From the IMG/VR virus record IMGVR_UViG_3300040856_002461, positions 1-36,516 of that record: 36,516 nucleotides of DNA; one strand, given 5' to 3'. The stretch comes from a virus. A model generated the notes under the pieces. That model saw only the letters and a program-made list of their open reading frames with translations, was not told where the DNA came from and made no database searches. Shown here in pieces: positions 1 through 6,331 of this stretch (position 1 is the first letter of the stretch; every line of letters starts with the position of its first letter). A program made the position numbers and the translations under genes.

Positions 1-1
1 T

Positions 2-553
2 GACCCGCGCGAAGCCAGCAAGACCGGCGAAGACTACAGCATTTGCGGCGATTGCATCATGCGCGGCACCCCGACCGCGGATCCGGCGCGCAAGATTGCC
101 AAGGGCCGCCGCTGCTATGTCAATCTCGGACAAGGCGTCTTGATCACATGGAAAGCGTACAAGCGCGGCGTATACGCGCCCGGCGATGCGCGTGCCATGG
201 GCCGCGGCCGGTTTGTCCGCGTTGGCACGTACGGCGACCCGGGCGCAGCGCCACAGGCCGTTTGGGATGAATTGCTTTCCGAAGCGGACACTTGGACCGC
301 GTACAGCCACCAAAGCGGCTGGAGGCCCGATATCGCCATGCAATCCGCCGATGATCTGGCCATGGCGCAAAGCCATTGGCGCGCGGGCCGCCGGACATTT
401 CGCGTTGTTCCGTCGCTGGCGGATATCGTGCCAAGCCGCGAAGCAATCTGCCCGGCATCAAAAGAGGCGGGGCGCCGCGTGCAATGCACCGCGTGCAAGC
501 TTTGCAAAGGCAGCACGGCCGCGAAATCTATTGCAATCGTGGAGCACCGGTGA
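2..553 (+). CDS. Conserved phage protein with cysteine motifs, 5' end cut by window
   Basis: The frame is open to the left edge, so the N terminus is missing; 183 residues remain. The visible N-terminal part has a SICGDC motif, then CYVNLGQG and a WKAYKRG block; the C-terminal part has CPAS followed by VQCTACKLCKG. The order C-x2-C, CYVN, C-x10 or so, C-x2-C-x2-C resembles a conserved phage protein family of unknown function that I recall from phages of Proteobacteria. The cysteines suggest a metal site, but this is inference. The stop TGA shares one base with the ATG of the next gene, so the two are probably translated together. Confidence 0.75.
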   Translation, partial: DPREASKTGEDYSICGDCIMRGTPTADPARKIAKGRRCYVNLGQGVLITWKAYKRGVYAPGDARAMGRGRFVRVGTYGDPGAAPQAVWDELLSEADTWTAYSHQSGWRPDIAMQSADDLAMAQSHWRAGRRTFRVVPSLADIVPSREAICPASKEAGRRVQCTACKLCKGSTAAKSIAIVEHR

Positions 554-729
554 TGGATCCGGACGCATACATGGGAAACCCCGCCGCACTGGCGGGGTTA
601 ACCCCAGACGAGCTGGATTCCTACATGCTCTGGACATGGGTCAAGGGCCGCAAGGCCGAATACGGCGTCTTCCTGCGCGAGTGGCAGAGGCGCAGCCCCG
701 ACCAGCGAAACCCGCCCCCGGCCGACTAG
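553..729 (+). CDS. Small phage protein of unknown function (58 aa)
   Basis: The start ATG at 553 overlaps the last base of the upstream stop codon, with GGAG eight bases before it. The product is short, soluble and ends in a proline-rich tail (PPPAD). A central WTWVKGRKAEYGVFLREWQRR segment reads as an amphipathic helix. I recognise no domain. It lies at the end of a rightward pair and converges on the leftward nuclease gene. A perfect hairpin (577-599) lies within its coding sequence. Confidence 0.6.
   Translation: MDPDAYMGNPAALAGLTPDELDSYMLWTWVKGRKAEYGVFLREWQRRSPDQRNPPPAD
577..599. terminator. Perfect GC-rich hairpin, possible terminator of the leftward block
   Basis: A nine-base-pair stem AACCCCGCC / GGCGGGGTT closes a five-base loop. 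On the minus strand the stem is followed by GGGGTTTCCC, a weak U tract, so it could end transcription from the small terminase and nuclease genes. On the plus strand no U tract follows. It sits inside a small gene, so it may simply be a coding hairpin. Confidence 0.35.
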
Positions 730-738
730 GCCGGGGCA

Positions 739-766
739 CTTTGCAAAGTTTGCAAAGTTTGCAAAC
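739..766. repeat. Three tandem TTTGCAAAG units
   Basis: The 9-base unit TTTGCAAAG (containing the palindrome TTTGCAAA) occurs three times head to tail in the gap between the convergent genes ending at 729 and 818. More copies occur at 1108-1146 and one near 502-510. See the finding on a possible packaging site. Confidence 0.8.
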
Positions 767-771
767 ACAGG

Positions 772-927
772 CGCAGGGCCACAGGGCCGCAGGGCATAAG
801 TCCAGTTTTCGCGCGCCTTATAGCCAGCGCCGCAGGGCCGCAGAGCCGCAGAGCCGCAGGACCTCAAAAATTTCCGACCAATCATCCAAAAAACATAGGC
901 GCAGGGCCGCAAGACCGCGGTCCTCGG
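772..927. repeat. Degenerate GCAGGGCCGCAG repeats
   Basis: Short units of the form GCAGGGCC, GCAGAGCC and GCAGGACC recur in three clusters (about 772-800, 827-866 and 898-927). The last ends in the 10-base palindrome GACCGCGGTC. The array begins in the intergenic gap and runs into the 3' end of the leftward VRR-NUC gene, where it encodes its leucine/arginine-rich tail. Confidence 0.65.
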
Positions 928-1300
928 TAAGTGTCAGTAAATAAAGGCTTTTGTTTCTCGAACCGCGGTGCGAAGCAAGAACGAAGCTGACCCCTCCCGA
1001 TGAAATTCTCTTCACAGCAAAGGCCTTCTGACTGGGCCGGAGATTTAGCCGATTGAGATTTACTTCAGATAAGTCCAGATCGTCCGTTGGATATAGCCAG
1101 TTTGGAATTTGCAAAGTTTGCAAAGTTTCTGGCGTAGTTTGCAAAGCTTTCAGCTCCACCCACAGATCAATCCCGCCCCACGTCACCAATACGTCAGGCA
1201 TACCCGTGCCGGATCGGTTCTCAATCCTCTGCGCCGTCGCCCCCGTCGGTAAGTTCTTCCGCATCGATGTCCAAAGTCTCGCTTCCGGCGTCTGTGCCAA
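818..1300 (-). CDS. VRR-NUC domain nuclease (160 aa)
   Basis: The protein has the VRR-NUC layout of the PD-(D/E)xK superfamily: an N-terminal glutamate (TPEARLW), a basic stretch RIENRSGTGMPD carrying the first acidic residue, then LWVELKA with the catalytic E-x-K. VRR-NUC enzymes are structure-specific or Holliday-junction-type nucleases, and phage versions usually act in recombination or genome processing. The start is TTG at 1300 because GGAGG lies six bases before it; ATG at 1264 would drop the conserved glutamate. It overlaps the small terminase gene by 80 bases. Its last 35 or so residues are encoded by the degenerate GC repeat array, so the C terminus may be a late extension. Confidence 0.8.
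   Translation of the reverse strand: MAQTPEARLWTSMRKNLPTGATAQRIENRSGTGMPDVLVTWGGIDLWVELKALQTTPETLQTLQIPNWLYPTDDLDLSEVNLNRLNLRPSQKAFAVKRISSGGVSFVLASHRGSRNKSLYLLTLTEDRGLAALRLCFLDDWSEIFEVLRLCGSAALRRWL
1108..1146. repeat. Second TTTGCAAAG cluster, inside the nuclease gene
   Basis: Two adjacent TTTGCAAAG units (1108-1125) and a third at 1138-1146 lie within the VRR-NUC reading frame, where the minus strand encodes repeated LQT. The same 9-mer in coding and non-coding DNA suggests it is kept as a DNA signal rather than for the protein. Confidence 0.75.
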
Positions 1301-1919
1301 TGAATGCCTCCACAGGTGTTTTCGGCGTGATGTCTTTCAAAGACGCAAGCTGCGGGTATCGTTCGAGCAGCGTCTCCAAACGGCCCACGATCTGTTCGCG
1401 GGTCATGTCGTCGATGGTGTTGATCTGTTCGCGACGGTCAACCGTCAGGCCACCCAACACGGACCGAAGCTTTTCAGCATTGATGGCGGCGGAATACTGG
1501 TTCGCCGCTTCTGCGCCATGTGACAGATCAGACAGACGTTTCAGCTGACCCTCCAGCGTCACCCCGTACCTGCGCTGCCGCTGTTCCTGTAGCTCACGGA
1601 TCAAGGCAACCACATGCGGGCTCCGCTCTGGGTCCAAAAGAAGCTGGCCGTATCCAGCCGGAGTGTTTGATTTGTACCCCGCCTCACGAACGCACTGCGT
1701 CAAGGTGTAGATGCCTTCGACATACAGCTCCGCAAACTTACGCATTCGCATCGTCAGATGCCTGCCCGTGTCGATCTCAATCTGCTGTTCTTCGTGCGTC
1801 TTCACACTCAAGGGGACCGGCTCCCTTTTCTTCGTCCCCTCTTTCAGAGCTCGGCCCGCCCCCTTGGGGATGCCCATCTCTTCCATGTCTTCGACAAGCT
1901 TTGTCCTTCGCTTTGGCAT
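1221..1919 (-). CDS. terS: Terminase small subunit (232 aa)
   Basis: The N-terminal 50 residues are charged. A helical DNA-binding region follows, starting LTMRMRKFAELYVEG and including CVREAGYKSNTPAGYGQLLL and HVVALIRELQEQRQ. This is the typical phage small terminase arrangement (Terminase_2-like helix-turn-helix followed by an oligomerisation helix). A segment reading GQLKRLSDLSHGAEAANQYSAA and a long acidic C-terminal tail (DAEELTDGGDGAED) follow. It would bind the packaging site and load the large subunit, which is not in this window. ATG at 1919 has AAGGAGG seven bases before it. A good sigma70-type promoter with an overlapping dyad lies just upstream. Confidence 0.85.
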   Translation of the reverse strand: MPKRRTKLVEDMEEMGIPKGAGRALKEGTKKREPVPLSVKTHEEQQIEIDTGRHLTMRMRKFAELYVEGIYTLTQCVREAGYKSNTPAGYGQLLLDPERSPHVVALIRELQEQRQRRYGVTLEGQLKRLSDLSHGAEAANQYSAAINAEKLRSVLGGLTVDRREQINTIDDMTREQIVGRLETLLERYPQLASLKDITPKTPVEAFIGTDAGSETLDIDAEELTDGGDGAED

Positions 1920-1938
1920 GACCTGCCCTCCTTCTTCG

Positions 1939-1957
1939 CTTGTGTTATATCAACAAG
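1939..1957. promoter_or_regulatory. Operator-like dyad A upstream of terS
   Basis: CTTGTG-TTATATC-AACAAG: two six-base half-sites separated by seven bases. It covers the predicted -10 of the terS promoter and overlaps the last codons of the upstream 111-residue gene. The same 6-7-6 dyad occurs at 2789, 8483 and 10636. Confidence 0.7.
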
Positions 1958-1973
1958 CTTCAAGGTCTGGCAA
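1944..1973 (-). promoter_or_regulatory. Predicted promoter of terS
   Basis: On the minus strand, TTGCCA (1973-1968) and TATAAC (1949-1944) are 18 bases apart. Transcription would start near 1937, followed by AAGGAGG and the ATG at 1919. The -10 sits inside dyad A, at the same offset as the -10 within dyad B. Confidence 0.6.
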
Positions 1974-2285
1974 CTTCATGTGTGCAAGAAGATAATGCGC
2001 ATTGGTGCCCCGTTCGAGAATGCCTTTGCGCTGATCCTCAACGGCCTCCTCCAAAGTTTCACAAGTGCTGTAATAAGTCTCACGTCTGCCGCGAACATCT
2101 GGTGGCAGGTAGACTTTGAATTTGCGCATGTATGTGCCTTGCGTGGGATGCTTATCCCAGAGCTCGTATATGTACCGGTATCCGGTGGCTGAGTACCTCA
2201 CCATGTCCCGGGACGGTTTGTGAAATCTCGGTCTCGGAAGATTGGGGTTTATCTCGCCGTGCTCATCGAATAAAATATCAGCCAT
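1950..2285 (-). CDS. Unknown phage protein (111 aa)
   Basis: No family recognised with confidence. The protein is basic and aromatic, with a strand-rich middle (YRYIYELWDK, YMRKFKVYLPPDVRG) followed by TYYSTCETLEEAVEDQRKG, which looks like three strands then a helix. That outline vaguely recalls small AP2-type DNA-binding domains, but I do not claim it. The ATG at 2285 has only a distant GGAG. It is the first gene left of the iteron-like region, divergent from the early operon; its end overlaps the terS control region. Confidence 0.6.
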   Translation of the reverse strand: MADILFDEHGEINPNLPRPRFHKPSRDMVRYSATGYRYIYELWDKHPTQGTYMRKFKVYLPPDVRGRRETYYSTCETLEEAVEDQRKGILERGTNAHYLLAHMKLPDLEAC

Positions 2286-2457
2286 CGGGCCGTTGCTCCA
2301 TGTGGTTCGATCTGGGGGTCGGGCGTTACAGCGCCGCGGCCCCCTTCTTTGTTACACACGGGGCTGTCAAAAGCAATTCCCCTATAGTCCCCCCACCGTT
2401 TTTCCCCTCGTTTTTCACGTAAAATCGAACGTTTTCAGGAGGCACTAGAGAGGGGGG

Positions 2458-2746
2458 TGTTTACATGGAGTTTGAGATTTACATGAAAAACAGAGGGTGT
2501 TTACAAATAGGGGGGTAAAAATATGTAAACATTTACATGACGAAAACCAAGAATGTAAACACTAAAACATAGAAAAAACAAGGGGTTACAAGAGATGTTT
2601 ACGTGTTTACATGGAAATCGCAAGAATAAAGAAAAAAACATGAGAGCGAAAATCCCAGAAACGGTTCTATAGGTAAACACGTAAACACCGGTCCGAGGTC
2701 CGCGGGCCGTAAACCGCTGCCCCTGATGTAAAGCGTTTTGTAAACC
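2458..2746. repeat. Iteron-like array of TGTTTACA sites (candidate origin or multi-site operator)
   Basis: About twelve copies of TGTTTACA(TG) or its complement occur in 290 bases: forward-type at 2458, 2477, 2498, 2531, 2596 and 2604; reverse-type at 2524, 2554, 2672, 2681, 2709 and 2740, some degenerate. The pair at 2523-2538 forms a perfect inverted repeat ATGTAAA-CA-TTTACAT; 2596 and 2604, and 2672 and 2681, are spaced 8-9 bases. The region has no convincing gene and is more AT-rich than its surroundings. It lies between divergent gene blocks. The preceding stretch 2286-2457 holds G/C runs but no feature I can name. Confidence 0.7.
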
Positions 2747-2773
2747 CGTCGGACACTAAACTCTGAAATCGTC

Positions 2774-2802
2774 TTGACCTCCCCGCTTCTTGTGCATTAT
2801 AC
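2774..2802 (+). promoter_or_regulatory. Predicted promoter of the early operon
   Basis: TTGACC (2774-2779), a 17-base spacer and TTATAC (2797-2802) make a sigma70-type promoter reading right. GAGGAGG at 2821 and the ATG at 2833 follow. The -10 is embedded in dyad B. Confidence 0.65.
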
Positions 2803-2807
2803 ACAAG
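2789..2807. promoter_or_regulatory. Operator-like dyad B over the early promoter
   Basis: CTTGTG-CATTATA-CACAAG is a perfect six-base inverted repeat with a seven-base spacer. It covers the -10 element, so a bound dimer would block RNA polymerase. It is the best-conserved of the four dyads. Confidence 0.75.
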
Positions 2808-2832
2808 TTGTTGGAAACCAGAGGAGGTCGCC

Positions 2833-3069
2833 ATGTGTGACGGAATACCCCCAGAGAAGAGAGAGCTTGCGCGTTGCTTCCATGCAGCGTCGGATCAGCT
2901 GCCCAGCAAACTGTCGATCATGGACATGTCTGTGTTCTTCTGCGGTTTGATGGACGGCTACGGTCTGACATTTCCTGAGAAGAAGGATTTGATCCTGCTG
3001 ATGGCGAACGCGATTGCTGCGCGAAACGAGATGGAAGAGGGAGGGTCTCAAAATGAAAAGCTTCACTGA
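2833..3069 (+). CDS. Unknown early protein (78 aa)
   Basis: First gene of the early operon. ATG at 2833 is preceded by GAGGAGG at a good distance. The product is small and mostly helical (KRELARCFHAASDQL, MDMSVFFCGLMDGYG, KKDLILLMANAIAARNEM). No domain recognised. Its 3' end overlaps the next gene by 17 bases, which points to translational coupling. Confidence 0.75.
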   Translation: MCDGIPPEKRELARCFHAASDQLPSKLSIMDMSVFFCGLMDGYGLTFPEKKDLILLMANAIAARNEMEEGGSQNEKLH

Positions 3070-3841
3070 TTTGGCACAGCACTTGAAGGGCCAAGGGCCG
3101 CGGTCCGCGGACCGTGTATCGACGTCTGAGAATGAGGGGTCTTCGCCCCGTGATTTGTCTCCTGCGGTTTCCCGTGGGTTGGCGTCGATGGCTGCGCAAT
3201 TTTCGTTGGACGAGCCTGTGATCCGGCGTGGTGTTGTGGAGTTGGTTCACAAGGGTGGCAGTGCGTTTGCGGTTTTGGGTTCGGGTGACACGGTATTTGT
3301 GACCCGTTCGATTGCGCGTCGTTTGGGTTTGTCTGAGGGTGATGTTTTGGAGATGACGATTGTTGGCAACTACAAGGATTCGGCTACGGAGAATGTTCCG
3401 TACCGTGCGTTGTTTGCGGTTCGGTCATCGGCACCTCTGCATCGTGAGGAGGCTGTGGTTTCGCCTGTGCAGTCGGAGATGGAGCTGACGGCCCCGGAAC
3501 CAGCGCCTGCCCCTTCTGTCCCGCCTGCCCCTCGCCTGCCGGGCCTGAAGCCGGGGAGCTTCGCGGATCACATTGGCCCGGAGATGCTGGCGATGATGAA
3601 GCCGGAATTCCTGTATCGGGCGCGCGACTTTGCGCATCTTGTTCCGGAGAACCATTCGAAGAAGCTGACCAATGTTCTGGAGGCTCTTCTGGCCATTGGC
3701 CGCGTGCAGCGGATCTCGTTGCATTCTTCGCCGGACAAGAAGGCGGGTCGTTTGTACTGGTGTTTGGCGTCCCAAGGTCCGCGGATCTTGGAGGGTGTGC
3801 TTGCGAACGACGGTGACGATGAAGAAGGTTCAGATGACTGA
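3053..3841 (+). CDS. Putative two-domain DNA-binding early protein (262 aa)
   Basis: Three parts are visible. The N-terminal 55 residues look disordered. Residues of about 57-125 form a strand-rich domain (VELVHKGGSAFAVL, DTVFVTRSIARRLGLSEGDVLEMTIVGNY, VPYRALFAV) that reads like a small OB-type barrel. A proline-rich linker (about 135-170) leads to a C-terminal helical segment with a winged-helix outline (KKLTNVLEALLAIGRVQRI, then a strand ending GRLYWCLA), followed by an acidic tail. The fold calls are inference. The gene sits just after the iteron-like array, so an origin- or operator-binding role is possible. ATG at 3053 has GGGAGGG upstream. Codon use is rich in TTG and GTT compared with neighbours. 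Confidence 0.7.
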   Translation: MKSFTDLAQHLKGQGPRSADRVSTSENEGSSPRDLSPAVSRGLASMAAQFSLDEPVIRRGVVELVHKGGSAFAVLGSGDTVFVTRSIARRLGLSEGDVLEMTIVGNYKDSATENVPYRALFAVRSSAPLHREEAVVSPVQSEMELTAPEPAPAPSVPPAPRLPGLKPGSFADHIGPEMLAMMKPEFLYRARDFAHLVPENHSKKLTNVLEALLAIGRVQRISLHSSPDKKAGRLYWCLASQGPRILEGVLANDGDDEEGSDD

Positions 3842-3980
3842 TCTGGAGCGCATTTTGGATGAGCTCGGGGTCCGGGAGCCGCGGTTCGAGGATCGCGGCA
3901 CACCGTCTCGGGTATGTGGAACGAAGAGCCCGGGTAATTCCCCGGCATGGTATAAGGAGGGTTTGGAATGTCCTTTCTGA
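3834..3980 (+). CDS. Small unknown protein (48 aa)
   Basis: ATG at 3834 overlaps the previous stop and follows AAGAAGG; ATG at 3819 in the same frame is an alternative. The product MTDLERILDELGVREPRF... ends in WYKEGLECPF. It overlaps the next gene by 13 bases and carries that gene's AAGGAGGG ribosome site in its sequence. No domain recognised; a single helix at the N terminus is likely. Confidence 0.5.
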   Translation: MTDLERILDELGVREPRFEDRGTPSRVCGTKSPGNSPAWYKEGLECPF

Positions 3981-4360
3981 GGATTACGGATTTGGAAGCA
4001 ATTCCTGCGGAGGAGTTGCGGTCGGCGGCGCAGGTTGAGGCGCGGGCGGCGTTGATGGCGCACAGGGGCCACGCGCGGCGTGCGGCGGCGGCATTGGGTT
4101 GGAAGCCCCAGAAGGTGTACGACATCATTCATCGTTGGCGGAGCCACGGGGCGCTGCCCCCGCCCCCGCCTCGGTGCCCTGTGCAGCAGCGCATCTACCA
4201 CCGTTCGATGTCCTTCGGGCGGACCTACCCGGCGCTGTCGCGTTCATCATTTGAGCTGCGCGCGTGGCTGGCCAAGGAGGTGCCGGAGGGCGGTACGCTG
4301 GTGGACTTCCTGATGGCGCTGGCCGAGGACCACGTTGTGGAGATGGAGGCCCAGAAATGA
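3968..4360 (+). CDS. Putative helix-turn-helix protein (130 aa)
   Basis: Residues of about 20-60 (RSAAQVEARAALMAHRGHARRAAAALGWKPQKVYDIIHRWRSHG) resemble the Fis/NtrC-type or resolvase-type helix-turn-helix, where a helix with HARRAAAALGW is followed by a recognition helix KVYDIIHRW. A proline run (PPPPP) separates it from a helical C-terminal half. It may regulate phage genes; no target is visible. AAGGAGGG lies before ATG 3968. Its stop overlaps the next start as ATGA. Confidence 0.7.
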   Translation: MSFLRITDLEAIPAEELRSAAQVEARAALMAHRGHARRAAAALGWKPQKVYDIIHRWRSHGALPPPPPRCPVQQRIYHRSMSFGRTYPALSRSSFELRAWLAKEVPEGGTLVDFLMALAEDHVVEMEAQK

Positions 4361-4566
4361 GCCAGATGGGTAATCACGTTCTGCATTTGTCGGAGACGTA
4401 CAACATGGTCGATTGTCCGCGGTGCGCGGGCCTTGGGTCGTCGTCGGAGTGTCCGATGTGTGAGGGTCGTGGTCAGGTGCGGCAATGCTGCCCTGCCTGC
4501 GGCGAGGAGATGAGCAAGTGGGAGGCCCTGCAGGCCATGGTCTGCACGGAATGCATGGAGGGATGA
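4357..4566 (+). CDS. DnaJ-type zinc-finger-like small protein (69 aa)
   Basis: Three CxxC pairs are visible: CPRCAGLG, CPMCEGRG and CCPACGEE, plus a late CTEC. The first two match the CxxCxGxG unit of DnaJ zinc fingers, and the last two could make a further zinc ribbon. Small phage proteins of this type are common and of unknown role; binding of zinc is inference from the cysteines. It is coupled to both neighbours by ATGA overlaps. Confidence 0.75.
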   Translation: MSQMGNHVLHLSETYNMVDCPRCAGLGSSSECPMCEGRGQVRQCCPACGEEMSKWEALQAMVCTECMEG

Positions 4567-4727
4567 CGATGGGAAAGAAGCATGCGCTGGCGCGGCTGAT
4601 GAAGCTGGAGGCGTGGCTGGACACCGACGAGGAGGTGCTGGCGGCGATGAACGAGGAACAGAGGTTGGATCATGAGTTCATCCTTGTTCAGGTGCGGAAG
4701 GCGATTGAGGAGTTGAACGATGGCTAA
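4563..4727 (+). CDS. Small helical protein (54 aa)
   Basis: ATG at 4563 overlaps the previous TGA; a second in-frame ATG lies at 4569. The product (MTMGKKHALARLMKLEAWLDTDEEVLAAM...) appears to be two charged helices. No family recognised. It overlaps the next gene by eight bases. Confidence 0.65.
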   Translation: MTMGKKHALARLMKLEAWLDTDEEVLAAMNEEQRLDHEFILVQVRKAIEELNDG

Positions 4728-4926
4728 GTGGAACCTGACCCTGTGCGACATGCACCGCGTGGAGGCCCAGCACCTGCTCGACAGGCTGCGAATTGCGATG
4801 GCGGCGCTGGATGTGGTCATCAAGATCGGCCGCGGTGCGGAAGGGGAGACGGATGTGGCGGAGGAGATTGCTGCCATGACGGTTGCGGCGGAGCGGGCAT
4901 TGGCGAGGATTGAGGGCGATGAGTGA
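4720..4926 (+). CDS. Small helical protein (68 aa)
   Basis: The product is almost wholly helical: a heptad-like RVEAQHLLDRLRIAMAALDVVIKIG segment, then DVAEEIAAMTVAAERALARIEG. No catalytic motif. It overlaps both neighbours by eight bases. Confidence 0.65.
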   Translation: MAKWNLTLCDMHRVEAQHLLDRLRIAMAALDVVIKIGRGAEGETDVAEEIAAMTVAAERALARIEGDE

Positions 4927-5176
4927 GGTTGCGAGGATCGGCCCTGCCGATGACGGGGTTCAGCGGTTTTACCGACTGTATGCGCGGAGGTCCGCAGACT
5001 TCGTGGTTTTTGAGTCCGACTTTTGCTGCCGCACCTTGGGTGGTGCGGCTGCGGAGAACCAAGCCAGAAAAGAGGCAGAGTGGTTAATGAAAACTTGCAA
5101 GCCTGCATACGATCAGGTCCGCATCACCCTGCACGTTGTCCATCCAATCATGGAGAAGGGGTTTGAAGATGAGTGA
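4919..5176 (+). CDS. Unknown early protein (85 aa)
   Basis: ATG at 4919 overlaps the upstream stop. The product has an aromatic N-terminal half (VQRFYRLYARRSADFVVFESDFCCRTLGG) and a helical C-terminal half. Not recognised. Its last eight bases overlap the first member of the coiled-coil paralogue cluster. Confidence 0.6.
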   Translation: MSEVARIGPADDGVQRFYRLYARRSADFVVFESDFCCRTLGGAAAENQARKEAEWLMKTCKPAYDQVRITLHVVHPIMEKGFEDE

Positions 5177-5558
5177 CGATCTTGTCGAACAGTTGGATAA
5201 GCTAGCTCGGAGAGCGGAGACCTCGAACATCCATGTGCAGGAGTTCCGCATGATGCGGTCCGAAGGCGTGGCTGACATAATTTACGAGGCCAAGTTTCGC
5301 ATCGAAGAACTGGAGGAACGCCTCAAGGCGGCGACAGATGACGCCAAGGAAGCCGAGGCTTATGCGGCGGAGATGGAGGAAAAACTGGCTGAGATTTACT
5401 TCCGAGCCGACCGCATCGAAGAACTTGAGGCGAAGCTGGCGAAGGCGGTGGAGGCTTTGGAGGGTATGATGATGCACATGCCAGACTTTGCAGACACAGT
5501 GTGGATTGATGCCCGCACCACCCTCGCAGAACTGAAAGGGGAGACCGATGCAGCCTGA
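5169..5558 (+). CDS. Modular coiled-coil protein 1 (129 aa)
   Basis: First of four tandem paralogues. It starts MSDDLVEQLDKLARRAE, has two coiled-coil segments (RIEELEERLKAATDDAKEAEAY; RIEELEAKLAKAVEALEG) and ends ARTTLAELKGETDAA. The same start, coiled-coil and ending modules recur in the next three genes in different combinations. Small proteins of this style are common in Rhodobacterales and their phages, with no known function. It overlaps the next gene by 11 bases. Confidence 0.75.
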   Translation: MSDDLVEQLDKLARRAETSNIHVQEFRMMRSEGVADIIYEAKFRIEELEERLKAATDDAKEAEAYAAEMEEKLAEIYFRADRIEELEAKLAKAVEALEGMMMHMPDFADTVWIDARTTLAELKGETDAA

Positions 5559-6006
5559 TTGGGAAAACTTCGCCAAGGCCGTGCTGACAGACTGGCCGAC
5601 AGGTGATCTGGACGGCTCTGTTCTGTTCGACTTGTCGCTGCAATACGGCATGATCCAAGAGGTGCCGGGTGGATATAACTCTGACCACCACATTGACGCC
5701 GATTGCATCTGCCCCGAAGAAGGCGACCCTTGGTATGAATACACCTTCCGAGGCAAAGCTGGGCCTGGGCTGTATTCCATTTCTGACATGACCAAGCGCA
5801 TCCAAGAATTGCATGACGAGAACGCACGGCTTCGTGATGCCGTTTACATTGATGACTTGACTGTAACCTTGCAGGGGAAAGACAGAGCCGTTGCGATTGC
5901 AGGAATGGAGCGGGCTTTAGACTTAATCAATGCAGACCTAACGCAAGAAGCAAAAGTGGCTCTGCGCACCACCCTCGCAGAACTGAAAGGAGAGAAGGAT
6001 GAGTGA
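5548..6006 (+). CDS. Modular coiled-coil protein 2 (152 aa)
   Basis: The N-terminal 85 residues are unique within the cluster (MQPDWENFAKAVLTDWPTG..., DADCICPEEGDPWYEYTF) and look globular. A coiled-coil MTKRIQELHDENARLRDAV follows, and the shared ending RTTLAELKGEKDE closes the protein. Thus a different N-terminal body has been joined to the common C-terminal module. The ribosome site AAAGGGGAG for its start is within the repeat that ends gene 1. Confidence 0.75.
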   Translation: MQPDWENFAKAVLTDWPTGDLDGSVLFDLSLQYGMIQEVPGGYNSDHHIDADCICPEEGDPWYEYTFRGKAGPGLYSISDMTKRIQELHDENARLRDAVYIDDLTVTLQGKDRAVAIAGMERALDLINADLTQEAKVALRTTLAELKGEKDE

Positions 6007-6331
6007 CGATCTGGTGAAGCGGCTGCGTGACGACAGTGGCGACTGGCTGACTGACCTAGCAGCCGACCGCATCGAAGAACTGGAGGCCAAGCTGGATTGG
6101 GTTATCACGGAACGGGACGAGACTTTTGCTTTGATGCTGGACCGTGCACAAACAGCGGAGGCCAAGCTGGCGAAGGCGGTAACTAGCCTACAGCACATTG
6201 CGGCAAATAAGATCACCGATGAACTTACCGTAATTGAGTGGGACACTCATGACACATTTACGGTGTTGGATACGTGTATTTCCAACGCCCGCACCACCCT
6301 CGCAGAACTGAAAGGAGAGAAGGATGCCTGA
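5999..6331 (+). CDS. Modular coiled-coil protein 3 (110 aa)
   Basis: It begins MSDDLVKRLRDDSGDWLTDLAADRIEELEAKL, repeating the start of gene 1 and the RIEELEAKL coiled-coil, then AEAKLAKAVTSLQ and the common ending ARTTLAELKGEKDA. The middle section is unique. AAAGGAGAG precedes the ATG. It overlaps the next start by eight bases. Confidence 0.75.
   Translation: MSDDLVKRLRDDSGDWLTDLAADRIEELEAKLDWVITERDETFALMLDRAQTAEAKLAKAVTSLQHIAANKITDELTVIEWDTHDTFTVLDTCISNARTTLAELKGEKDA

Noticed and set aside
186-944. Long open frame of 252 codons
   Set aside because: It is a shadow of the cysteine-motif gene and of the GC repeat region, rich in R/P/A and without a ribosome site.
3248-3253. CACAAG half-site in the 3053-3841 gene
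   Set aside because: No partner half-site at the seven-base spacing; it is coding sequence.
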